DNA of 64,000 nucleotides, from positions 43,355 to 107,354 of the forward strand of contig NZ_QGLP01000009.1 in the NCBI RefSeq assembly GCF_003202915.1, written 5' to 3'. The notes below the pieces were generated by a model, which saw only the letters and a list, made by a program, of their open reading frames with translations, made no database searches and was not told the origin of the DNA. Below, one piece after another: positions 57,437 through 64,000 of this stretch (position 1 is the stretch's first letter; each line of letters opens with the position of its first letter). The position numbers and the translations under genes are program-made. Origin of the DNA: Gilliamella apicola. GTDB taxonomy: Bacteria > Pseudomonadota > Gammaproteobacteria > Enterobacterales > Orbaceae.

Positions 57437-58441
57437 CTATTTTCTCCATCCTAGTGTTTGACATGGTAAATCATAAAGATGCTGTAATTCGTCATCCAAT
57501 TTCATTAGCGTGATGGAAAAACCCGACATCTCAAGAGATGTACAGAAATGACCAACAACAATATCATGGCTATCTATTTTTCGAGCTTTAAGCTCAATGC
57601 CCACTTTTCGGGTAATAATCATCAGCTCCGTATTACTCAACGCCCCTAAATTGTTTATTAAAACACAGACACGATCACCTGCAACAAAGGGTAAATCATC
57701 ACATAAATGGTCTATCATCTGTTTAACGACATCATCACTTGATGTCATTGTCTGTCGACGTAATCCCGCTTCACCATGAATACCGATTCCAATTTCTATC
57801 TCATCATCTGCTAATTCAAAGTTAAAATTGGTTGATTGTGGTAAGGCGCAACCATCAAGCGCAACACCAATAGTGCGAACATTAGCATTGGCTTTGCTGA
57901 CTACCTGATAAAGCTTATCAAGATCATATTTTTCGATCTGCGCCGCGGCTCCGGCGATTTTATATAACAACATAATGCCAGCGACACCACGACGATCTGA
58001 AAGTTTTGCAAGAGGTGCTGATGCGATATCATCAGTCGCTCGAATGGTTTTGCTGATGATATTGTCTTCAGCTAAGATCTCTGCTGAAATATCGAAATTC
58101 ATGCCGTCACCCGAGTAATTTCCATATAAAAATAGTACCCCTTTACCTTTTTCTATCGCTTTAGTTACGGCAATAATCTGATCAGGAGAAGGGGAAGTAA
58201 ATACTTCGCCTAGCGCGCAACCATCAATACCTCCATGACCGATAAAACCTGCAAAGGTGGGTTCATGACCACTGCCACCGCCAGAAACAACGACTACTTG
58301 ATCGGTGATAATATGATTTCCATAGACCGCACAATAATCTTCAATGGCGGTTAATTTGCCATTATAGGCATATATCAATCCTTGCATGACTTCTTGCCGA
58401 ACATTATTAGGATCGTTAAGTAATTTTTTGGGTTTGCGCAT
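57437..58441 (-). CDS. dhaK: dihydroxyacetone kinase subunit DhaK
   Basis: Substrate-binding subunit, 334 residues. The catalytic His222 (GIGIHGEAGLRR), which forms a hemiaminal with the ketone, is present, as are His59 and the GGGSGHEPTFAGF loop and Asp112 (NYSGDGMNFD). The frame extends to 58474, but ATG 58441 has AGAGGAC upstream. First gene of dhaK-dhaL, convergent with the PTS-aldolase cluster. The aldolase should release DHAP directly, so this kinase more likely serves a different ketose (free DHA or erythrulose-like). Confidence 0.92.
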   Translation of the reverse strand: MRKPKKLLNDPNNVRQEVMQGLIYAYNGKLTAIEDYCAVYGNHIITDQVVVVSGGGSGHEPTFAGFIGHGGIDGCALGEVFTSPSPDQIIAVTKAIEKGKGVLFLYGNYSGDGMNFDISAEILAEDNIISKTIRATDDIASAPLAKLSDRRGVAGIMLLYKIAGAAAQIEKYDLDKLYQVVSKANANVRTIGVALDGCALPQSTNFNFELADDEIEIGIGIHGEAGLRRQTMTSSDDVVKQMIDHLCDDLPFVAGDRVCVLINNLGALSNTELMIITRKVGIELKARKIDSHDIVVGHFCTSLEMSGFSITLMKLDDELQHLYDLPCQTLGWRK

Positions 58442-58722
58442 TCGTTTGTCCTCTTTATTCAATATGGTTAACAACCTTTATTGTAGAAAAAAGCCAAAAT
58501 GCAAACGAACAGAATTAATGACAAATAGTGACCAACTTATGGTGCATCAAAGGGATGAGGTGCAATATCAATATTGTTAAACAAATTTACTTTGCGATAC
58601 TTGAAAAGTGATAATAAGGACATTATTAATGGATAAGTGATCGATAAAAGATAACTAAAATATAATCTGTAAAAAAGATCTAGGAGTGTATACTGTTTTA
58701 GTTTAAACACTATTAATAAATA

Positions 58723-59520
58723 ATGATGAAAACTGAATTTTATTTTCAACGTTTTAGCGGTATTGCTAGACTATATGGTGAGCAAGCATTACGGCGGTTT
58801 TCCCAAGCCCATATCTGTGTCATTGGTATTGGTGGAGTGGGTTCTTGGGTAGCTGAATCACTTGCGCGTAGTGGTATTGGGCAAATTACCTTAATTGATA
58901 TGGATGATGTCTGTATTACCAATACTAATCGCCAAATTCATGCATTAAAGTCCAATATTGGTAAAGCCAAAACGGCGGTGATGGCGGAGCGTATTTTAGC
59001 GATTAACCCTGAGTGCATTGTCAATCAAATCGATGATTTTATTAATGTCGATAATGTTAGTGATTATTTAGGAACTAAGCAAAATCCCCGTTATGACTAT
59101 ATCATTGATGCGATCGACAGTGTCAGAGATAAAGCTGCGGTATTAGCTTATTGCAAACGGCAAAAATTAAAAGTCATTACTATAGGCGGAGCGGGCGGTC
59201 AAAAAGACCCAACACAAATCAAGATCGCAGATTTGGCAAAAACCATACAAGATCCTTTAGCAGCCAAATTGCGTGAACGATTAAAAAATGATTATAAACT
59301 AAATAAAGATAGCAAAGGCAAATTTGCTATTCCTTGTGTTTTTTCAACTGAACAATTGACTTATCCAACATCTAACGGACAAATTTGCATGATGAAAAGT
59401 CAGGCCGATGGCCCTAAAAAAATGGATTGTGAGTCAGGATTTGGCGCAATTACCACTGTCACGGCAACATTTGGTTTTGTGGCAGTAAGTTATGTGTTAA
59501 ATAAGTTATCTAATTTATGA
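58723..59520 (+). CDS. tcdA: tRNA threonylcarbamoyladenosine dehydratase
   Basis: E1-like enzyme that cyclises t6A37 to ct6A in ANN-decoding tRNAs. The ATP-binding motif GIGGVGSW is at residues 35-42; LIDMDDVCITNTNRQ and the FSTEQLTYP region are TcdA/CsdL features, and a C-terminal membrane-associating helix (FGFVAVSYVLNKL) is present. 265 residues. Two ATGs in tandem (58723, 58726) are both possible starts. The 281-base gap before it (58442-58722) holds no gene. Confidence 0.95.
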   Translation: MMKTEFYFQRFSGIARLYGEQALRRFSQAHICVIGIGGVGSWVAESLARSGIGQITLIDMDDVCITNTNRQIHALKSNIGKAKTAVMAERILAINPECIVNQIDDFINVDNVSDYLGTKQNPRYDYIIDAIDSVRDKAAVLAYCKRQKLKVITIGGAGGQKDPTQIKIADLAKTIQDPLAAKLRERLKNDYKLNKDSKGKFAIPCVFSTEQLTYPTSNGQICMMKSQADGPKKMDCESGFGAITTVTATFGFVAVSYVLNKLSNL

Positions 59521-59765
59521 GTTATTACTTTTTTAAATTATTGGCAATTTGAATAGCAAAATCTTAAATTTTAATAGCTAAAACCAATAAAAATATTTGT
59601 TCTTTCGAATAAACTTTCGTTTTATGAAATATCTTATTGTATAAAGTAAAAAACTGATTTACGATATCCGACAATTTCGTTTTGCTATGATAAATATGCT
59701 TTAAATATGTTCAAGGAAGACGCCAAACGATCCCAGTTTATTTTTTAATTTTCAAGGAGAAATCT

Positions 59766-62459
59766 ATGGCAGTAACCAATATGAATGAGTTAAATGAGTT
59801 AATGAAACGAGTAAAAAAAGCTCAAGAAACTTATTCTACTTATACTCAAGAGCAAGTTGATAAAATCTTCGTAGCCGCAGCTACTGCTGCAGCCGCAGCG
59901 CGAATCCCTCTTGCACAGCAAGCTGTTGCTGAATCAGGAATGGGAATTGTAGAAGATAAAGTTATCAAAAATCTATTCGCTGCTGAGTATATTCTTAATA
60001 AATATCGCAATGATAAGACTTGTGGTGTTGTTGCTGAGAATGAGCCATACGGCACTATTACTCTAGCAGAACCATTAGGGATTATTTGTGGTATTGTGCC
60101 AACAACAAACCCTACATCAACGGCGATTTTTAAATCACTTATCAGTTTAAAAACTCGTAACGCGATCGTCTTTTCACCACATCCACGAGCTAAAAAATCA
60201 ACTATTGAAGCCGCTCGAATTGTGCTTGATGCAGCAATTAAAGCCGGTGCTCCAAAAGATATTATTGGCTGGATTGATGAGCCGTCTATCGAATTATCTA
60301 ATGCATTAATGCATCATGATGATGTATCAGCTATCTTGGCTACTGGTGGTCCAGGTATGGTTAAAGCAGCTTACAGTTCTGGTAAACCAGCATTAGGTGT
60401 TGGTGCAGGTAATACACCTGTAATTATTGATGAAACTGCTGACTTAAAACGTGCCGTTGCATCAGTATTGATGTCTAAAACATTTGATAACGGTATGATT
60501 TGTGCGTCAGAGCAAGCCATTGTTGTGGTTGATTCTGTTTATGATGAAGTACGTCGTTTATTAACGCAATATGGCGCATATGTTTTAAATGATAAAGAAA
60601 CTAAAGCTGTTCAAGGTATTATCTTAAATGATAAAGGTGCCTTAAATGCTAATATTGTTGGTCAGCCAGCGACTAAAATTGCTGAATTAGCTGGATTTAA
60701 AGCGCCAGCCGGAGCAAAAGTACTTGTTGGTGAAGTAAGTAAAGTTGATTTATCTGAACCATTTGCTCATGAAAAACTTTCTCCAACTTTAGCGATGTTT
60801 AAAGCTAAAGACTTTAATGAAGCGGTAGATAAAGCTGAAAAACTAGTTGAAATGGGTGGTATGGGTCATACCTCTGTGCTTTATACTGACCAAGATAGCA
60901 ATCGTGATCGTGTTGCTTATTTTGGCAGTAAAATGAAAACCTGTCGTATTTTAATCAACCAACCAGCTGCTCACGGTGGTATTGGTGATTTGTATAACTT
61001 TGATTTAGCGCCATCTTTAACATTAGGATGTGGTTCTTGGGGGGGTAACTCGGTCTCAGAAAATGTCGGTCCGAAACACTTAATCAACAAGAAAACAATC
61101 GCTAAGAGAGCAGAAAACATGTTATGGCACAAATTACCAAGTTCTATCTATTTTAAACGTGGCTCACTTCCAGTTGCTTTAAATGAAGTGATTGAGCAAG
61201 GTGCCAAACGAGTCTTCTTAGTAACCGATAAATTTTTATTCAATAACGGTTATTCTAAACAAATTACTGATCAACTTGAATCACAAGGCGTAATTTGTGA
61301 AACCTTCTTTGATGTTGAAGCAGACCCAACATTAAGTGTTGTGCGTAAAGGTACTGATGCAATGATAGCTTTCCAACCAGATACTGTTATTGCTTTAGGT
61401 GGTGGTTCACCAATGGATGCCGCGAAAATTATGTGGGTTCTTTATGAACATCCAGAAACAAAATTTGATGAATTAGCATTGCGTTTTATGGATATTCGTA
61501 AACGTACTTGTCACTTCCCTAACATGGGCAAAAAAGCTAAATTAATTTGTGTGACAACTACATCTGGTACTGGTTCTGAAGTTACACCATTTGCGGTGGT
61601 GACTGATGATGCAACTGGTCAAAAATATCCATTAGCGGATTATGCAATTACTCCAAATATGGCAATTGTTGATGCTAATTTGGTTATGAATATGCCTAAA
61701 TCACTTTGTGCTGCAGGTGGTTATGATGCGGTAACGCACGCTTTAGAAGCTTATGTGTCAATTATGGCAAATGACTTCTCTGATGGGCAAGCATTACAAG
61801 CATTAAGCATATTGAAAGCATATCTACCAGCAAGCTATAAAGAAGGGTCTAAAAACCCGATAGCACGCGAAAAAGTGCACAGTGCGGCAACATTAGCTGG
61901 TGTTGCTTTTGCGCAAGCATTTTTAGGTGTTTGTCACTCTATGGCGCATAAAATTGGTGCGGCATTCCATATCCCTCATGGTGTGGCAAATGCGATGCTG
62001 ATTAGTAATGTTGTTCGCTTCAATGCAACTGATAAACCAACTAAACAAGGTACATTTAGCCAATATGGTTATCCGCAAGCAGTTAGACGTTATGCTGAAA
62101 TCGCTGACCATTTAGGTTTAACAGCTGCAGCCGACAAAGATGAGAAGAAAGTTGAGAAACTAATTGGTTGGTTAGATCAATTAAGAAAAGATCTTGATAT
62201 TCCATTCTCTATCAAAGAGTTTGGTGTAGATGAACAAGCTTTCTTAGCTCAAGTTGACCAACTTGCTGTGGATGCCTTTGATGACCAATGTACAGGTGCT
62301 AACCCACGTTATCCTTTAATTGCAGAATTAAAACAAATTCTACTTGATACTTATTATGGTCGTGCGTATCAAGATACAGGCGACATCAGTGAAGATGTGG
62401 CTGTACATACAGCGGCAAAAGGTGCTAGTTCAACTGACAAAAAAGCAACTAAAAAGTAA
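59766..62459 (+). CDS. adhE: bifunctional acetaldehyde-CoA/alcohol dehydrogenase AdhE
   Basis: Fermentative enzyme converting acetyl-CoA to ethanol with two NADH; forms spirosomes in relatives. The N-terminal aldehyde dehydrogenase domain (1 to about 440) has catalytic Cys246 (DNGMICASEQ). The C-terminal iron-dependent alcohol dehydrogenase (about 450-870) has GGGSPMDAAKIM, and its iron ligands lie in the blocks YDAVTHALEAYVS and GVCHSMAHKIGAAFHIPHG. 897 residues, near the 891 of E. coli. CAAGGAG precedes the start. The C-terminal tail (AAKGASSTDKKATKK) is the part copied downstream at 62554-63166. Confidence 0.98.
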   Translation: MAVTNMNELNELMKRVKKAQETYSTYTQEQVDKIFVAAATAAAAARIPLAQQAVAESGMGIVEDKVIKNLFAAEYILNKYRNDKTCGVVAENEPYGTITLAEPLGIICGIVPTTNPTSTAIFKSLISLKTRNAIVFSPHPRAKKSTIEAARIVLDAAIKAGAPKDIIGWIDEPSIELSNALMHHDDVSAILATGGPGMVKAAYSSGKPALGVGAGNTPVIIDETADLKRAVASVLMSKTFDNGMICASEQAIVVVDSVYDEVRRLLTQYGAYVLNDKETKAVQGIILNDKGALNANIVGQPATKIAELAGFKAPAGAKVLVGEVSKVDLSEPFAHEKLSPTLAMFKAKDFNEAVDKAEKLVEMGGMGHTSVLYTDQDSNRDRVAYFGSKMKTCRILINQPAAHGGIGDLYNFDLAPSLTLGCGSWGGNSVSENVGPKHLINKKTIAKRAENMLWHKLPSSIYFKRGSLPVALNEVIEQGAKRVFLVTDKFLFNNGYSKQITDQLESQGVICETFFDVEADPTLSVVRKGTDAMIAFQPDTVIALGGGSPMDAAKIMWVLYEHPETKFDELALRFMDIRKRTCHFPNMGKKAKLICVTTTSGTGSEVTPFAVVTDDATGQKYPLADYAITPNMAIVDANLVMNMPKSLCAAGGYDAVTHALEAYVSIMANDFSDGQALQALSILKAYLPASYKEGSKNPIAREKVHSAATLAGVAFAQAFLGVCHSMAHKIGAAFHIPHGVANAMLISNVVRFNATDKPTKQGTFSQYGYPQAVRRYAEIADHLGLTAAADKDEKKVEKLIGWLDQLRKDLDIPFSIKEFGVDEQAFLAQVDQLAVDAFDDQCTGANPRYPLIAELKQILLDTYYGRAYQDTGDISEDVAVHTAAKGASSTDKKATKK

Positions 62460-62491
62460 TAAGTCAAAATATTATTTTTGATTAGCAAAAG

Positions 62492-62521
62492 CCTGAGATA
62501 GTCTATATCTCAGGTTTTTTT
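62492..62521 (+). terminator. intrinsic terminator of adhE
   Basis: Perfect 9-bp stem CCTGAGATA (62492-62500) and TATCTCAGG (62506-62514) with a 5-base loop, then seven T, 32 bases after the adhE stop. Decayed versions of this hairpin recur in the downstream copies. Confidence 0.9.
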
Positions 62522-62553
62522 ATTTTTTAATTATATTGAATGAATAAGTTTTG

Positions 62554-62742
62554 TTTGATCCCTACTATGGTTGTATCTAACCAGATAATAAGTTAATTAG
62601 CCAAGAAATAGCTGATCACTAGGTTGCTAAAGTAATTATAGAAACCACCCAAAGAAATAAGCTAAAACAGTATTCTTGATTAGCAAAAAACAGGGATATT
62701 TTATTTTCTAGTTTTTTTAATTTTTTAAGTTAATGCAACCTG
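62554..62742 (+). repeat. decayed copy 1 of the adhE 3' end plus terminator region
   Basis: Starting TTTGATCCCTACTATGGTTG it aligns with adhE from 62343 (CTTGATACTTATTATGGTCG). In the same frame it reads FDPYYGCI, a stop, then PDNKLISQEIADH and a second stop; adhE has LDTYYGRAYQDTGDISEDVA. The shared downstream block TTGATTAGCAAAA (62678-62690) matches 62478-62490 after adhE. No start codon; not a gene. Confidence 0.75.
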
Positions 62743-62946
62743 CTTGATATTTGCTATGGTCGAACCCGTTCAGATAAAGGATTAATTAGTTAAGATATAG
62801 TTGATTACTAGGCTGCTAAAGAGGGTACCGCAATCACAACTAAGAAAAAACAAAAGAGATAAGTTAAAACAGTATTCTTGATTTACAAAATCCTAGAAAA
62901 GTTTATCTATCAGTCTTTTTTAATTTTATTAAACGCGTAAATTTGG
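62743..62946 (+). repeat. decayed copy 2 of the adhE 3' end plus terminator region
   Basis: In adhE frame it reads LDICYGRTRSDKGLIS, a stop, DIVDY, a stop, then AAKEGTAITTKKKQKR and a final stop, mirroring the adhE tail. The second internal TAG is at the same position as in copy 1, and ATTAG-x-TAAGA-TATAG-like sequence is common to copies 1 and 2. These two therefore share a decayed ancestor or were duplicated after decay. Confidence 0.75.
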
Positions 62947-63166
62947 CTTGATCCTTATCATAATCATGTTTATCAAAATAATGACAATATCAATATCAAT
63001 ATCAATATCAATATCAATGAAGATATTGCTGAATATGTAGTGGCTAAAGGCGTTACTTCAACTAAGGAAAAGGCAACTAAAAAGAAATAATTTAAATATT
63101 ATTATTGATTAAAAAAAAGCCTAAAACAGTCTATATTTTAGTTTTTTTGGGGGTTTTTGATTTTTT
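62947..63166 (+). repeat. copy 3 of the adhE 3' end, still open in frame, with expanded hexamer
   Basis: In adhE frame it reads LDPYHNHVYQNND, then an Ile-Asn repeat, then EDIAEYVVAKGVTSTKEKAT and KKK-stop at 63088-63090. This is the copy most like the adhE tail in protein terms, followed by a weakened terminator (CTAAAAC / TATTTTAG near 63121-63143). It has no start codon or ribosome site and would be expressed only as read-through. Confidence 0.75.
62989..63018 (+). repeat. ATCAAT hexanucleotide repeat, five units
   Basis: Five perfect head-to-tail ATCAAT units lie inside the third adhE-tail copy. In the adhE frame they encode alternating Ile-Asn and keep the frame open whatever the copy number. 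A slippage-prone tract. Confidence 0.85.
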
Positions 63167-63200
63167 TTTAAGCAAACAATAAAAAAAATGTTTTTTTCGC

Positions 63201-63229
63201 TTGCAACGTTAAATGTTCTAGTCCATAAT
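63201..63229 (+). promoter_or_regulatory. sigma-70 promoter of the thrU-tyrU-glyT-thrT tRNA operon
   Basis: TTGCAA (63201-63206), a 17-base spacer and CATAAT (63224-63229), then a GC-rich discriminator GCGC, which is typical of stringently controlled stable-RNA promoters. The first tRNA starts 14 bases after the -10 element, consistent with a very short leader. Confidence 0.7.
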
Positions 63230-63242
63230 GCGCAGCACTTAG

Positions 63243-63318
<76 letters not shown>

Positions 63319-63350
63319 TTTTCCTAAGTAAACAGTTTATAATGATTCGG

Positions 63351-63435
<85 letters not shown>

Positions 63436-63490
63436 TTATCTAACATTAGCAATTGCTAATTGAAGCATTTAGGTAGCCGAGTTTGAACAT

Positions 63491-63565
<75 letters not shown>

Positions 63566-63568
63566 ATT

Positions 63569-63644
63569 GCTGATATAGCTCAGTTGGTAGAGCGCACCCT
63601 TGGTAAGGGTGAGGTCGGCAGTTCAAATCTGCCTATCAGCACCA
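63569..63644 (+). tRNA. thrT: tRNA-Thr (anticodon GGU)
   Basis: 76 bases with CCA. Acceptor GCTGATA/TATCAGC, anticodon loop CTTGGTAA (GGT), T-loop GTTCAAATCT. Only three bases after tRNA-Gly, so processed from one transcript. Confidence 0.97.
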
Positions 63645-63783
63645 TTCTTGTTACTTTCCTAAACTTCTAAAAAAATCAGATTTGACTGCTTTAAAGCTTG
63701 TCACTAGATGGCTTTATCTGTTATCATGCATAGCTAATTTTAAGTTAGTATTATTTTAAAACTAAATATGATACTTGGTTAAT

Positions 63784-63798
63784 GTGGTGATTCACCAC
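63784..63798 (+). promoter_or_regulatory. inverted repeat in the tuf leader
   Basis: GTGGTGATTCACCAC is a 7-bp inverted repeat around a single central base, 28 bases before the tuf start. It could form a small hairpin in the tRNA-tuf transcript; function unknown. Confidence 0.4.
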
Positions 63799-63826
63799 CG
63801 ATTTGTATTACATTGAGGGACGATAA

Positions 63827-64000
<174 letters not shown>

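Noticed and set aside
58537..58749. Small gene on the minus strand between dhaK and tcdA
   Set aside because: Low-complexity hydrophobic translation, no ribosome site, and it overlaps the start of tcdA.
62947..63090. Short coding gene in the third adhE-tail copy
   Set aside because: Open in the adhE frame but with no start codon or ribosome site; it is explained as a duplicated gene end.

Overview
The window is chromosome from an AT-rich gammaproteobacterium. The proteins are close in sequence and architecture to Escherichia coli housekeeping proteins (GlyS/GlyQ, EnvC, RapZ, RluA/RluC, ProS, SdaA, XerD-DsbC-RecJ, QueA/Tgt, AdhE). The thrU-tyrU-glyT-thrT-tufB cluster order is that of enterobacteria, but base composition is much lower in GC and several operons are rearranged. 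PTS systems, mixed-acid fermentation genes and this base composition fit an insect-gut Orbaceae (Gilliamella/Frischella-like). That placement is inference from style, not from a search.

Layout. 1-13.5 kb: housekeeping (glyS partial, glyQ, envC, yibQ, rapZ, rdgB, rluA, dsbB, rluC, a phosphoglycerate-mutase-like phosphatase, bepA, a lipoprotein phosphatase, proS). 13.6-14.6 kb: two tandem paralogous membrane-anchored small proteins of unknown function. 14.8-24.3 kb: sdaA, nnr, mpl, recJ-dsbC-xerD, a Pr6Pr membrane protein and grxB. 24.4-37.5 kb: accessory metabolism, with a LacD-type aldolase, an MHS-type transporter, a six-gene peptide-ABC-transporter operon ending in a VOC protein and a ProC-like reductase, adhP, an amino-acid permease and a GNAT acetyltransferase. 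37.6-41.1 kb: an ascorbate-family PTS operon divergent from a LacI-type regulator, with a perfect 14-bp palindromic operator between them.

41.2-44.4 kb is the most unusual stretch. Four tandem copies (the first frameshifted) of an unrecognised protein with a split zinc-ribbon (two CxxC pairs) lie against the 3' end of tRNA-Pro(UGG). In front of every copy there is a degenerate remnant of the same tRNA 3' end. This looks like cassettes accumulated at, or duplicated from, a tRNA attachment site.

44.4-51.5 kb: tgt and queA separated and flanked by two LoiP-like M48 lipoproteins, then alaA and the ACT/UPF0210 pair. 51.7-58.4 kb: a galactitol-family PTS (IIA, IIB, IIC), a PRD/EIIB/EIIA regulator and a class II aldolase, facing a convergent dhaK-dhaL pair. 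Together they suggest import of a polyol or ketose as phosphate ester, aldol cleavage and triose/ketose phosphorylation. 58.7-62.5 kb: tcdA and adhE. Downstream of adhE are three decayed tandem copies of its own 3' end plus terminator (62554-63166). The window closes with four tRNA genes and the start of tuf.

I found no CRISPR array, integrase, transposase, complete prophage or rRNA gene.
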